Origin: Parcubacteria group bacterium
Lineage (GTDB): Bacteria > Patescibacteriota > Minisyncoccia > Phycocordibacterales > JABMOB01
Assembly: GCA_013204345.1 (NCBI GenBank)
Contig: JABMOB010000007.1
Coordinates: forward strand, 1 to 35,722
Direction of reading: 5' to 3'
Length of the DNA: 35,722 nucleotides
Positions 23,337 to 31,934 of this stretch are shown piece after piece; the stretch's first letter is position 1, and every line of letters starts with the position of its first letter. The position numbers were made by a program, and so were the translations under genes. A model generated the notes under the pieces. The model had not been told where the DNA came from, did no database searches, and saw only the letters and a program-made list of their open reading frames with translations.

Positions 23337-23396
23337 CTACAAATAAGGACCGGAAATTCTTAAGGTTATTATATCAAAAAAGCTGGCGAGTTAGGA

Positions 23397-23402
23397 TATA
23401 CT
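23397..23402 (+). promoter_or_regulatory. rnhB -10 box, leaderless
   Basis: TATACT ends six bases before the rnhB ATG at 23409. No clear -35 is seen. Confidence 0.5.
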
Positions 23403-23408
23403 AATAGT

Positions 23409-24017
23409 ATGAAGTATGGCACAAAAATAAAGTATATCGTAGGTGTTGATGAAGTTGGGCGTGGACCATTTGCTGGGCCGGTTACTTTGGGTGTTTGTGT
23501 TGTTCCTATCGGTTTTAATAAAAAGTTTTTCAGAGGGTTAAGGGATTCCAAAAAACTTAGTCCAGAAAAACGGCAAGAATGGTTTAAAAAAATTAATCAA
23601 GAAAAGAAATCTAAGAAGCTTCGTTACTCTGTTTTTTCTGTTAGGGCCTCGGTAATTGATAAGCGTGGACTTTCTTTTGCGATTAATTTTGCTTTAAATA
23701 AAGCTCTGTTACTTCTTAAGCTGAAACCGAATCAGTGTTTTATTTTTCTTGATGGGGGCCTCAGAGCGCCCAAAGAGTTTATTTTCCAAAAAACTGTTAT
23801 CAAAGGAGATGAAAAAATTCCCGTCATTTCTCTCGCTTCGATTGTTGCTAAGGTAACTCGCGACAGAAAAATGGTTTTGTTTGCCAAGAGATATCCAAAA
23901 TACGGTTTCGAAATTCATAAAGGTTATGGGACTTTGGCACACAGGCGAGCTATAAAAAAATATAGCTCGTGTCAGATTCATCGCAAGAGTTTTTTAAAAA
24001 AACTTGATAACAGTTGA
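23409..24017 (+). CDS. rnhB: Ribonuclease HII
   Basis: Cleaves RNA in RNA-DNA hybrids and removes misincorporated ribonucleotides. The signature VGVDEVGRGPFAGPV gives the catalytic D14-E15 pair, with further acidic residues in FLDGG and later. It has 202 residues, the normal length. The C-terminal basic tail, GTLAHRRAIKKYSSCQIHRKSF, is typical of RNase HII. The TGA stop overlaps the -35 region of the rpmF promoter. It begins a plus-strand run rnhB, rpmF, nusB, rnc, a small membrane gene and smc. Confidence 0.95.
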   Translation: MKYGTKIKYIVGVDEVGRGPFAGPVTLGVCVVPIGFNKKFFRGLRDSKKLSPEKRQEWFKKINQEKKSKKLRYSVFSVRASVIDKRGLSFAINFALNKALLLLKLKPNQCFIFLDGGLRAPKEFIFQKTVIKGDEKIPVISLASIVAKVTRDRKMVLFAKRYPKYGFEIHKGYGTLAHRRAIKKYSSCQIHRKSFLKKLDNS

Positions 24018-24041
24018 CCTTTTTGGGTTTTTGTTTATACT
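24014..24041 (+). promoter_or_regulatory. rpmF promoter, leaderless
   Basis: TTGACC (24014-24019), a 16-base spacer and TATACT (24036-24041), eight bases before the ATG at 24050. The -35 overlaps the rnhB stop. Confidence 0.7.
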
Positions 24042-24049
24042 TATATTCT

Positions 24050-24283
24050 ATGGTAATAAGAATGAGAAGTACGCGGTCTCATACCGCAAATCGAAGGTCT
24101 CATCACAGACTTAAGTCTATGAGTTTTTCTGTTTGTCCAGATTGTAAAAAGCCAAAAGAAAATCACAAAGCTTGTGGAAATTGTGGAAAATATAACGGCA
24201 GAGTGGTTACTGATGTTCACGCAAAGATGGCTAAAAAAGCAGCAAAGAATAAGGATAAGGACAAGAAAACAGAAGGGAAATAG
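24050..24283 (+). CDS. rpmF: 50S ribosomal protein L32
   Basis: A zinc-ribbon ribosomal protein at the large-subunit surface. The N-terminus MVIRMRSTRSHTANRRSHH is rich in basic residues. The zinc ligands are CPDC and CGNC, twelve residues apart, and a lysine-rich tail follows. It has 77 residues from the ATG at 24050; an in-frame ATG at 24014 would add 12 hydrophobic residues unlike L32 and lies in the promoter, so it is rejected. Placement before nusB and rnc is sensible for a translation and RNA-processing group. Confidence 0.93.
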   Translation: MVIRMRSTRSHTANRRSHHRLKSMSFSVCPDCKKPKENHKACGNCGKYNGRVVTDVHAKMAKKAAKNKDKDKKTEGK

Positions 24284-24339
24284 TTTTTAAGTTGATAAGT
24301 TAAAAGTTTGTAAGTTTTGTTTTTGGTTTTTATGTTCAT

Positions 24340-25236
24340 ATGGCAAATAGGCACCTTTCAAGATCAATAGTTACACAATCACTCTTTGAATGGGATTTCA
24401 ACCAGAAATCTGACAAAGAGGCTATGGAAATATTCCGTCGAAACACGGAAGAGTTTGCTCCCGGTATGGGAGATTTTTCGTTTATGGAGTCGCTTATGGA
24501 AAATGTTTTAAAGAAGAGAAAAGACCTTGATGTGATTATTACTAAAGCTGCTCCAGATTGGCCACTGGATAAAATCTCAATAATTGACCGAAATATTTTG
24601 CGAATCGGGCTATATGAACTACTTTTCGCTGATAGGTCACAGGTTCCTCCCAAGGTTGCTATAAATGAAGCGATTGAGCTAGCAAAAACTTTTGGTGGTG
24701 ATACTTCTGGTAAGTTTGTGAATGGTGTTTTGGGTGCTGTTTATAAAGAAATGGGTGAGCCCGGCAAGGAAGAGCAATCTAAAAATAAAGTAAGAAAAGA
24801 TATCCCTGATGAACTTGCGCCGATAGAAAAACTCGGTGGGGCGGTGGTGTATGCTTCAGACAATGGTGAAATATATTTGGCACTTGTCCATGATGTTTTT
24901 GGACACTGGACGCTTTCAAAAGGAAAATTAGAACCAAATATTGATGTGGAGGAAGGTACCATAAAAGAAATGAAAGAAGAGCTTGGTTTGGATGTTGTTA
25001 TAAAAGAAAAGCTCGGTGACAATCAGTATATTGCCTTTGATCCAGAGAAAGGTAAAATCAGAAAACAGGTTAATTATTTCTTAGCAGAAGCCCCTTTTGG
25101 AGAGTTAAAAAAACCAGAATCATGTGGTTTGGATGACATAAAATGGTTTAAACTTGCTGATATTCTTGATTTAAACTTTTATAACGATATTTTACCTCTC
25201 GTCACGAAAGCAATCAACATATTGCTAAAGAAGTAA
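24340..25236 (+). CDS. nusB: NusB-Nudix fusion protein
   Basis: Two domains in one 298-residue chain. Residues 1-140 or so are a NusB antitermination factor: the opening ANRHLSRSIVTQSLFEWDF and the segment IIDRNILRIGLYELLF are characteristic. After a charged linker, residues about 163-298 form a Nudix hydrolase domain with LGGAVVY and a Nudix box GKLEPNIDVEEG...KEMKEELGL. The key REuxEE-type glutamates are kept (K replaces R), but the usual first glutamate of the box is Ile. NusB normally works with NusE/S10 on rRNA transcripts; Nudix enzymes cut nucleoside diphosphate compounds. The substrate and reason for the fusion are unknown. rnc follows 21 bases later. Confidence 0.88.
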   Translation: MANRHLSRSIVTQSLFEWDFNQKSDKEAMEIFRRNTEEFAPGMGDFSFMESLMENVLKKRKDLDVIITKAAPDWPLDKISIIDRNILRIGLYELLFADRSQVPPKVAINEAIELAKTFGGDTSGKFVNGVLGAVYKEMGEPGKEEQSKNKVRKDIPDELAPIEKLGGAVVYASDNGEIYLALVHDVFGHWTLSKGKLEPNIDVEEGTIKEMKEELGLDVVIKEKLGDNQYIAFDPEKGKIRKQVNYFLAEAPFGELKKPESCGLDDIKWFKLADILDLNFYNDILPLVTKAINILLKK

Positions 25237-25257
25237 CTTTTTGATAAACATACTTCT

Positions 25258-25953
25258 ATGAATATTGATTTTACCCAATTTGAAAAACTTGCGGGTGTGA
25301 AGTTTAAAGACAAAAACCTTCTTAAACAGGCGTTTCTTCATCGTTCCTATATAAATGAAAATAAGGGTTCTGGGCTAGATCACAATGAGCGTCTGGAGTT
25401 TTTAGGTGATGCAGTTTTGGAGCTGGTTATTACTGAAGAGCTTTATGAAAAATATCCTGCAAAACCGGAGGGGGAATTGACAAGTTATCGCTCGGCTCTT
25501 GTAAATGCAGTGACTTGTGCACAAGTTGCAACCAATTTGAGTGTAAACGATTTTTTACTTCTTTCTCGCGGTGAGGCAAAGGATACCGGTCGTGCTAGAC
25601 AGTTTATTTTGGCGAATACTCTAGAGGCAATTATTGGTGCGATTTATCTTGATCAAGGTTACGAATCAGCCAAAAAATTTATTGCAAAAAATATCTCACC
25701 TTTAATTGATGATATTATAGAAAAACGTGCTTGGATTGATGCAAAAAGTTTGTTTCAAGAAAAAGCACAAGAAGTGGATGGTATTACTCCAGCATACAAA
25801 ACAGTGAAAGAAACTGGTCCAGATCATGATAAGAAATTTACAGTCGGTGTTTATCTCGGTAAAGAGCTCGTCATCTCTGGTGAAGGAGATTCTAAACAGG
25901 AGGCGGAACAAGACGCGGCCAGAAAAGCGTTGGAAAAAAAAGGATGGGAATAG
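25258..25953 (+). CDS. rnc: Ribonuclease III
   Basis: Double-strand RNA endonuclease that processes rRNA precursors. The signature HNERLEFLGDAVLELV (42-57) gives the catalytic E47 and D51, and the second metal-site segment is LEAIIGAIYLDQGY. A C-terminal dsRNA-binding domain runs from about residue 158, ending with SGEGDSKQEAEQDAARKALE. It has 231 residues, normal length. It lies after the NusB fusion, a pairing consistent with rRNA maturation. The next gene begins four bases after the stop. Confidence 0.96.
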   Translation: MNIDFTQFEKLAGVKFKDKNLLKQAFLHRSYINENKGSGLDHNERLEFLGDAVLELVITEELYEKYPAKPEGELTSYRSALVNAVTCAQVATNLSVNDFLLLSRGEAKDTGRARQFILANTLEAIIGAIYLDQGYESAKKFIAKNISPLIDDIIEKRAWIDAKSLFQEKAQEVDGITPAYKTVKETGPDHDKKFTVGVYLGKELVISGEGDSKQEAEQDAARKALEKKGWE

Positions 25954-25957
25954 ATAA

Positions 25958-26236
25958 ATGGTTATGGACGAAAAAATAAAAGAGCTGGAAAAAGAGGTCG
26001 GTTATATAAAAGAAAGAAATAAGCGAGTAGAAGCCGACAAAGCGTGGGAGGTGAGTATGGTTAGGATGCTTTCCCTAACGGTAATTACATACATAATCGC
26101 TTCTTTGGTTTTATATTTTATCGGGGTTAATAATTTTCTACTTAGCGCACTTGTGCCGGCTCTGGGCTACTTTCTATCTACCCAATCATTGCCTTTTATA
26201 AAGAAGCGCTGGATAAGTAAATTTATCTCTAAGTAA
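25958..26236 (+). CDS. Small two-helix membrane protein with N-terminal coiled coil
   Basis: Ninety-two residues. A charged heptad-like coiled coil (KIKELEKEVGYIKERNKRVEADKAWE) is followed by two transmembrane helices, about 38-57 and 61-78, and a basic C-terminus. I have the impression that similar short proteins occur in archaea and Patescibacteria, but I know no function. It is co-transcribed with rnc, four bases downstream, and followed by a clear terminator that overlaps its stop. A second ATG at 25964 is an alternative start. Confidence 0.75.
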   Translation: MVMDEKIKELEKEVGYIKERNKRVEADKAWEVSMVRMLSLTVITYIIASLVLYFIGVNNFLLSALVPALGYFLSTQSLPFIKKRWISKFISK

Positions 26237-26264
26237 GAGCCTTAAACAGAGGCTTTACTTTTTT
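26231..26264 (+). terminator. Intrinsic terminator after the rnc operon
   Basis: AAGTAA and AGCCT pair with AGGCT and TTACTT across a short loop, followed by a T run. It ends the rnhB-rnc group before smc. Confidence 0.85.
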
Positions 26265-26322
26265 ATACTCAAGAAAGGTGCTATATTTATAACCAATGTA
26301 TTCTGTAGCAGAATTTTAATTT

Positions 26323-28638
26323 ATGTATCTCAAAAGCCTAGAAATCACCGGTTTTAAATCTTTTGCCAAGAAAAGCAATTTGGAGTTCAATACTTCTATT
26401 TCTGCTATAGTCGGGCCGAATGGTTCCGGTAAATCAAACATTGCCGAGGCTTTTCGTTTTGTTTTGGGCGAACAATCTATAAAATCTTTGCGCGGTAAAA
26501 AAGGTGAAGATCTCATTTTTAACGGCTCAGGAGATGTAGGCAAGGCAAACAGAGCCTCGGTAAAAGTTATTTTTGATAATAGCAAGAAATTTTTAAATAT
26601 TGATTTTCCCGAGGTTTCCATTGAGCGAGTGGTTTTTCGAGATTCGGTCAATGAATATTATATAAACGGTAGCCAGGTGCGTTTGCGTGACATTTTAGAA
26701 CTTCTTGCTTCTGCGCATATTGGCTCGTCCGGTCATCATATAATATCTCAAGGAGAGGCAGATAAAATTCTTTCAGCCAATTTCAAAGAGAAAAAATCCA
26801 TTATTGAAGATGCACTTGGTCTAAAGATCTATCAATATAAAAGACAAGAAAGCGAGAGGAAGCTTTTGAAAACGGAAGAAAATATAAAATCGGTTGAATC
26901 ATTGCGTCGCGAGATTGCTCCGCATATGAAGTTTCTCAAAAAACAAGTAGAGAAAGTGGAGAAAAGTTTAGAAATGAAAGAGGATCTTCGTAATTTATAC
27001 AAAGATTATCTTAAACGTGAAGATGTTTATGTAAAAGAGAGTCGTAAGAAAATTAATGAAGAAGGGTCACCCCTTCGTTCTACTCTAAAAGAACTTGAAA
27101 ATAATCTAGCAAAAGCCCGCGATATTTTGTCTAAGTCTTCTGAAAAAGATAAAAAAAGTGATGAAGTGTTGTCTGTGGAAGAAAAAATAAAGAAAGCGCG
27201 AGATGATAAAGATAACTTATTGCGGGACGGCGGAAGAATTGAAGGAGAAATAAATTCTCTAAAAAAACTCATAAGTAAACAGAAGGAGCTTGGTAGTTTG
27301 GTTTCTCAAAAAGGTGTTGCTTTGGATGAGGTCCAAACAATGTCATCAGAGATTGAAGATGTGATTACTGAAGCAGAGCAGGAGACGGAAGTAGAAAATA
27401 TTTATAGTATTTTAAAAGAAATTCGAAGTATTATTGCGCGTTTTATTTCTAAACATAAAAATGAGGGAGAGGATTCTTCGGGGAATGAATATCAGGCTGA
27501 AGTAGATAAACTTATTTTTGAAAAAAGTAATCTTGACCAAAAGATTTATGAAGCTGTGAATACAGAGAAAGCTTTGCTTGCTAAATACGAAGCATTAAAA
27601 GAAGACATTGAAAAAGAAAAAGATTCTAGTCGTGATGCAGAAAGAGCGGTTTTCAAGATAATGTCAGAACAAAATGAGATTATTTCAAAACTCAATGCCC
27701 TCAAAGCTTTTTCTGATAAGTTGGCTGTAGAAGAAGAGAATCTAAAGAGAGAGCTTTCTGAGGGGGCTGTTCTTATTGGTAGGGGTATAACTGATTTTGT
27801 GGAACATACTATAATGGATGAAAATGGGGTAACTTTGTCTGTGGATGGTGTGTGTGCAGAGCCAAGAAATCTCCAAGAAGACAGAAGACGTGCTATTGAA
27901 AAGATAAAAATACGACTAGAAGATGCTGGTTTGGGTGGTAGTGAGGAAATAATGAAGGAATATAAAGAGGTTAGCGAAAGAGATGAATTTTTGGCGAAAG
28001 AATTGGTTGACTTGGAAAAATCAGCAGTTTCTTTAAAACAACTTATCTCAGAACTAGAAGAAAAATTGAATACGGAATTCAAACTGGGTGTTGAAAAGAT
28101 AAATAAACAATTTCAGCAATTTTTTACACTTATGTTTGGTGGAGGACAGGCATCACTTTCTATAATAAAAGAAAAGAAACGACGTAGATCAGATACAGAC
28201 TTAGGTGGCGTAATGGATATGGATAATATATCAGAAGAAGATTTGGGTGACGAAGAAGGAAAAGGGGCCGTTGAAATCGAAGAGGAGGGAATTGAAATTG
28301 CTGTCAATTTACCTCGCAAAAAAACCAAAGGTTTAATGATGCTTTCCGGAGGTGAGAGGGCGCTTACTTCTATTGCCTTACTCTTTGCAATTTCTCAGGT
28401 GAATCCTCCGCCGTTTATTATTCTGGATGAGACGGATGCCGCTTTGGATGAGGCAAACTCCAGAAAATATGGAGACATGGTAGAAAACCTTTCAAAACAT
28501 TCACAGTTAATTTTGATTACTCATAATAGAGAAACCATGTCTCGGGCAGGGATTCTTTACGGTGTCACTATGGATGGCGGAGGCGTTTCTAAATTATTAT
28601 CTATTCAGTTTGAAGAAGCCGTTGTTGTAGCGAAATAG
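26323..28638 (+). CDS. smc: SMC family chromosome-partition ATPase, short form
   Basis: A condensin-type ATPase. The head is complete: ITGFKSFA, Walker A GPNGSGKSN (31-39), Q-loop region ISQGEADKIL, signature LSGGERAL (674-681) and Walker B PFIILDETDAALDE (from 697). Between them are long coiled coils, but the total is 771 residues against about 1150-1200 for normal SMC. I find no recognisable hinge domain in the middle (about 350-420); the arm there is interrupted only by a charged, Ser- and Gly-containing segment near 390. An acidic insert with DMDNISEEDLGDEEGKG precedes the C-terminal head. ScpA and ScpB are not in the window. It could instead be an SMC-like repair ATPase, but the head sequences look like true SMC. 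Confidence 0.88.
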   Translation: MYLKSLEITGFKSFAKKSNLEFNTSISAIVGPNGSGKSNIAEAFRFVLGEQSIKSLRGKKGEDLIFNGSGDVGKANRASVKVIFDNSKKFLNIDFPEVSIERVVFRDSVNEYYINGSQVRLRDILELLASAHIGSSGHHIISQGEADKILSANFKEKKSIIEDALGLKIYQYKRQESERKLLKTEENIKSVESLRREIAPHMKFLKKQVEKVEKSLEMKEDLRNLYKDYLKREDVYVKESRKKINEEGSPLRSTLKELENNLAKARDILSKSSEKDKKSDEVLSVEEKIKKARDDKDNLLRDGGRIEGEINSLKKLISKQKELGSLVSQKGVALDEVQTMSSEIEDVITEAEQETEVENIYSILKEIRSIIARFISKHKNEGEDSSGNEYQAEVDKLIFEKSNLDQKIYEAVNTEKALLAKYEALKEDIEKEKDSSRDAERAVFKIMSEQNEIISKLNALKAFSDKLAVEEENLKRELSEGAVLIGRGITDFVEHTIMDENGVTLSVDGVCAEPRNLQEDRRRAIEKIKIRLEDAGLGGSEEIMKEYKEVSERDEFLAKELVDLEKSAVSLKQLISELEEKLNTEFKLGVEKINKQFQQFFTLMFGGGQASLSIIKEKKRRRSDTDLGGVMDMDNISEEDLGDEEGKGAVEIEEEGIEIAVNLPRKKTKGLMMLSGGERALTSIALLFAISQVNPPPFIILDETDAALDEANSRKYGDMVENLSKHSQLILITHNRETMSRAGILYGVTMDGGGVSKLLSIQFEEAVVVAK

Positions 28639-28645
28639 AACTTAG

Positions 28646-28680
28646 TCTATAAAGTCAAAAGTCCATAAAGTCCTTAAAGT
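28646..28680 (+). repeat. TAAAG nonamer array after smc
   Basis: TCTATAAAG, TCAAAAG, TCCATAAAG and TCCTTAAAG follow in order, three of them 9 bases long. TCTATAAAGTC recurs inside trmD at 33516 and GTCCTTAAAGT recurs downstream of trmD near 34020. Confidence 0.8.
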
Positions 28681-28729
28681 AAAAACGGCTCTCATTTTAA
28701 AATAGAAGTTTATATAAAGTGGTGTTTAT

Positions 28730-30748
28730 TTATGCAAACACATAGTCCAAAGTTTTTTTGTTTAAATCGGCACCGGTAATTTTTATACGAACCTTATCTC
28801 CGAGTGAATATTTTTTCTTTTTCTTTTGTCCGACGATGGCATAATTTTTGGGATCTAACATATAGAAATCATCTTTCATATCGCGTAAACGTACCATTCC
28901 TTCAGATTTAGTTTCAGCTTCTTCTACATAAAGTCCCCATTCAGTGACGCCGGAAATAATTCCTTCAAATGTCTCGCCGATATGTTTCGCCATATACTCT
29001 ACTTGTTTGTATTTTATAGAAGCACGTTCCGCTTCAGAGGCAGAAATTTCTCTTTGTGATGAATCCATAGCCATTTTTTCATACTTTGCAAATTCTTGAG
29101 AGGATATTTTTTCTCCATGGATATGTTTGAATAAAACCCTTTGCACGAGAAGGTCTGGGTATCTTCTGATGGGTGAAGTGAAATGTGTATAGTATTCAAA
29201 AGCCAAGCCGAAATGTCCGATGTTTTTGGTGGAATATATTGCTTTTGCCATTGATCGAATTGCTGCAGTCTTTATCAAAGATTCTTCAGCTTTTCCTTCT
29301 ATTTTTTTCAAAAGACTTCCAATATCTCTAGACGTTACTCCTTTTGCACTAATCGGTAGTTCATAACCCAAGGCACGTAAAAAGACGGAGAGATTTTTAA
29401 TTTTTTCTTTATCAGGAGCATCGTGAATTCTGTATATAGATAGTCCTCCTTTTTTCTCCAAAGCTTTGTACAAAAACTCAGCAACTTCTCTGTTTGCGAG
29501 GAGCATAAATTCCTCCACAAGTTTGTGCGTGTCCAATCGTTCTTTTCTTATAACTTTTATTGGCACTCCGGCGGGGTCAAGAACAAATTTCACTTCGTCC
29601 GATTCAAAATCAATGGCACCTTTTTTGAATTTTTCGGCCTGAAGTTTTTTGGCAATATTATTTAAAGTGGTGAGCTCTTTGTGATACAACCCTTTGGAAT
29701 CGTCCAAACTTTTCTGTGCTTCTTCGTAAGAAAATCTTTTATTGGAATTGATTATTGTTTTTCCAAACCATCGTTCGCTCACGTGTCCCTCACCATTTAT
29801 CTTGAATACTGCGGAGAAAGCCATTTTGTTTTCATTTGGATTCAAGCTACAGAGGTCGTTTGAGAGTATTTCCGGAAGCATTGGAATTGTTCTGTCTACA
29901 AGGTATACAGATAAAGCGCGTTTGCGTGCCTCTTTGTCTAATTCACTTCCTTCTTTTACATAATGCGAGACATCTGCAATATGTATACCTATCTCATATT
30001 TATTTTCACCCAAATTTTTGAAAGACAGTGCATCGTCAAAATCTTTCGCATCAACTGGGTCTATGGTAAAAGTGAGGGTATCTCGGAAATCTTTTCTTAG
30101 GGCAACCTCTGCCTCAAAAAGCCCCTTTTTTTCTTCGGCGATTTTCTTAGCCTCCTCTTCTACTTCCGATGGAAAGCTGGTATTAAAACCTTTCTCAAAA
30201 ACAATCGATTCCATCTCTGTATTGTGTTCGCCCGCTTTACCGATTACTTTTAGAATTTTACCCTCTGGATTTTTTTTGCCATTTTCCCATCCAGTAATTT
30301 TCACTAGAACTTTATAGCCGTCCTCTATATCTTTACATTCAGAAGAGGGGATAATAATGTCTACGTACATTTTTTTATCGTCTGGCACCAAAAAACACAT
30401 CTTGTCGTTTTTCTGCAAAGTCCCAACAAACTCACTTTTTGCTCGTTTTTCTATTTTTATGACTTCACCTTGAATACGAAGACCTTTTACTGGTTTGTGG
30501 ATAAGGACTTCAACTTCGTCATTGTGTAAGGCCGTTTTTAGAAAATTACTGTCTATCTCTATGTCTTCGTCAAAATCTGGCGCCGTAATATAGCCAACCC
30601 CTAGAGAGTTGACACTTATTTGACCTTTTACGATTTTGTCTTTTTTTGTGGCAAGCTTTGCTTTGCTACCGAGGTCGCCTTTAAATGACTTTTCGATAGG
30701 TTTTTGTTTTGGTTTTTTTGCGTGGTTCTTGTGGGGAGTATTTTTCAT
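28730..30748 (-). CDS. rnr: Ribonuclease R
   Basis: 3'-5' exoribonuclease of the RNB family that degrades structured RNA. The first 35 residues are a lysine-rich tail, then come cold-shock domains (about 40-190). The RNB catalytic domain has the aspartate cluster TIDPVDAKDFDDALSF, and HFTSPIRRYPDL is near its end. A C-terminal S1 domain (GETFEGIISGVTEWGLYVE) and a KKKKK stretch follow. At 672 residues it is shorter than the E. coli protein of about 810. It is a single-gene unit, divergent from rpsP. No Shine-Dalgarno precedes the ATG. Confidence 0.95.
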   Translation of the reverse strand: MKNTPHKNHAKKPKQKPIEKSFKGDLGSKAKLATKKDKIVKGQISVNSLGVGYITAPDFDEDIEIDSNFLKTALHNDEVEVLIHKPVKGLRIQGEVIKIEKRAKSEFVGTLQKNDKMCFLVPDDKKMYVDIIIPSSECKDIEDGYKVLVKITGWENGKKNPEGKILKVIGKAGEHNTEMESIVFEKGFNTSFPSEVEEEAKKIAEEKKGLFEAEVALRKDFRDTLTFTIDPVDAKDFDDALSFKNLGENKYEIGIHIADVSHYVKEGSELDKEARKRALSVYLVDRTIPMLPEILSNDLCSLNPNENKMAFSAVFKINGEGHVSERWFGKTIINSNKRFSYEEAQKSLDDSKGLYHKELTTLNNIAKKLQAEKFKKGAIDFESDEVKFVLDPAGVPIKVIRKERLDTHKLVEEFMLLANREVAEFLYKALEKKGGLSIYRIHDAPDKEKIKNLSVFLRALGYELPISAKGVTSRDIGSLLKKIEGKAEESLIKTAAIRSMAKAIYSTKNIGHFGLAFEYYTHFTSPIRRYPDLLVQRVLFKHIHGEKISSQEFAKYEKMAMDSSQREISASEAERASIKYKQVEYMAKHIGETFEGIISGVTEWGLYVEEAETKSEGMVRLRDMKDDFYMLDPKNYAIVGQKKKKKYSLGDKVRIKITGADLNKKTLDYVFA

Positions 30749-30824
30749 GTCTGTCTAATCTACAGTAAATCAGGTAATTTATCAATTTTTGTAGTGTTTA
30801 GGTTTGAACTTTACAGGCTTTAAA

Positions 30825-30856
30825 CCTGTCTGCGTCGCGCTTGACGCGACAGGCAG
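30825..30856. repeat. GC-rich palindrome upstream of rpsP
   Basis: CCTGTC and GCGTC pair with GACGC and GACAGG (30825-30853), with a one-base bulge, followed by CAGGCTTGGG. Its form resembles the palindromes in pheS and after trmD, but the sequence match is weaker. It lies 28 bases upstream of the rpsP -35 box. Confidence 0.55.
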
Positions 30857-30883
30857 GCTTGGGACTTTAAGACTAACCAAAGG

Positions 30884-30912
30884 TTGACCCTTTGGCTCGC
30901 TTCTGTTAGTAT
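30884..30912 (+). promoter_or_regulatory. rpsP promoter, leaderless
   Basis: TTGACC (30884-30889), 17 bases, then TAGTAT (30907-30912), seven bases before the ATG at 30920. The -35 lies in a small CCAAAG/CTTTGG inverted repeat. Confidence 0.75.
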
Positions 30913-30919
30913 AGCCCGT

Positions 30920-31369
30920 ATGTTAAAAATTCGATTACAGCGAGTTGGGCGAAAGCATGAGCCGACATTTCGTATTGTAGTGACTGAATCTCAAAATAGC
31001 ACAAAGAGTGGGCGGTCTTTGGAAGTGCTTGGTGCTTATGATTCTCGTCGAGGTGAAAATGTAGAACTAAATGCAGAACGTATAAAATATTGGATGTCCA
31101 AAGGGGCAAAAGCGTCAGGTACTATGCATAATATTCTCGTAGAAAAGAAAATTATTTCTGGCAAGAAAATCAATGTTCTCGGTAAAAAGAAACCAATTGT
31201 TAAAGAAGTTAAAGAAACTGAGGAAAAAGAAAAAACTCCAGTAGCTGATAAAGCACCTGAAGCTGAAACTCCTGCCAAAGAAGCTGGCGCTACCCAAGCT
31301 CCAGTTGTCGAAGTACCAAAAGAAGAAGTTGCTTCTGTGGAGAAACCCGTTGAAGAAGCTAAGGTTTAG
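30920..31369 (+). CDS. rpsP: 30S ribosomal protein S16 with long C-terminal tail
   Basis: The ribosomal domain, MLKIRLQRVGRKHEPTFRIV to about residue 85, is typical S16. A tail of some 60 residues rich in Lys, Glu, Pro and Ala follows, nearly double the usual 80-90 residues. Such tails occur in several phyla. An upstream in-frame TTG at 30884 is part of the promoter and is rejected. It is the first gene of the conserved rpsP-khpA-trmD group; rimM and rplS, often in this operon, are absent here. Confidence 0.95.
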   Translation: MLKIRLQRVGRKHEPTFRIVVTESQNSTKSGRSLEVLGAYDSRRGENVELNAERIKYWMSKGAKASGTMHNILVEKKIISGKKINVLGKKKPIVKEVKETEEKEKTPVADKAPEAETPAKEAGATQAPVVEVPKEEVASVEKPVEEAKV

Positions 31370-31413
31370 ACTTCTCCCTAAGTCACTTCGCCTTAGGCGA
31401 ATGATTGGGCAAG
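31370..31413 (-). repeat. Palindromic REP-like element after rpsP
   Basis: Read on the minus strand: CTTGCCCAATCA, a palindrome TTCGCCTAAGGCGAA, then GTGACTTAGGGAGAAGT. It matches the second half of the element after trmD (33943-34011) with few changes, in the opposite orientation. It starts one base after the rpsP stop. Confidence 0.85.
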
Positions 31414-31433
31414 TAAATTTACAAACAGGAATT

Positions 31434-31456
31434 ACTTGGGAGTTTAACTCCCAAGT
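31434..31456. repeat. 23-bp near-perfect palindrome
   Basis: ACTTGGGAGTT is mirrored by AACTCCCAAGT around one central base. Together with the REP element and the terminator at 31472 it gives three consecutive hairpins in the rpsP 3' region. Confidence 0.6.
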
Positions 31457-31471
31457 GGGAGATTATCGAAA

Positions 31472-31496
31472 CTCTTGCTAACGCAAGGGCTTTTTT
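31472..31496 (+). terminator. Intrinsic terminator of rpsP
   Basis: CTCTTGC pairs with GCAAGGG over the loop TAAC, followed by C and six T. It separates rpsP from khpA. Confidence 0.85.
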
Positions 31497-31568
31497 ATAT
31501 AATATAAGGTAGAACAGAAAACCATGTCCGGTATTGCTGTTCATTAATAGTTAACTGAATTTCTATAT

Positions 31569-31931
31569 ATGGAACAAGACGCACAGTTTTTAGAGTATGT
31601 TGTTAAAGCTTTGGTAGATAATCCTGGAGATGTAAAAATTAAAAGAACAGTAGATGAAATGGGGGTGCTTATGAATCTTGATGTGAACCCCGCAGATATG
31701 GGTAAAATCATTGGACGAATGGGGAACACCGCAAAGGCGATCAGAACTTTACTTCGAGTTGTTGGAATGAAAAACAACGCGCGAGTTAATCTAAAAATAA
31801 ATGAACCGGAAGGAAGTACAAGAGGGGAGAATACCCCTAGTGCTTCAGGCGAATCAAGCGCTCCTAGTGCCCCAGCTGAATCAAGGGCTGCAAAAAGCGT
31901 AGACGAAGCGATGGCGGACCTCAAGATCTAA
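31569..31931 (+). CDS. khpA: KH-domain RNA-binding protein KhpA
   Basis: A small RNA-binding protein of the KhpA/YlqC family, usually encoded between rpsP and trmD and linked to cell-envelope and ribosome-related RNA control. The single KH domain has the GxxG loop G49-R-M-G52 in IIGRMGNTAKAIRTLL, and residues 1-78 or so match the family. A 40-residue Ser, Ala and Glu-rich tail beyond the domain is extra. No Shine-Dalgarno is seen before the ATG. A heptamer array and a terminator follow directly. Confidence 0.92.
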   Translation: MEQDAQFLEYVVKALVDNPGDVKIKRTVDEMGVLMNLDVNPADMGKIIGRMGNTAKAIRTLLRVVGMKNNARVNLKINEPEGSTRGENTPSASGESSAPSAPAESRAAKSVDEAMADLKI

Positions 31932-31934
31932 AAC

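Noticed and set aside
30884-30919. N-terminal extension of S16
   Set aside because: The extra codons coincide with the promoter, and no S16 begins this way.
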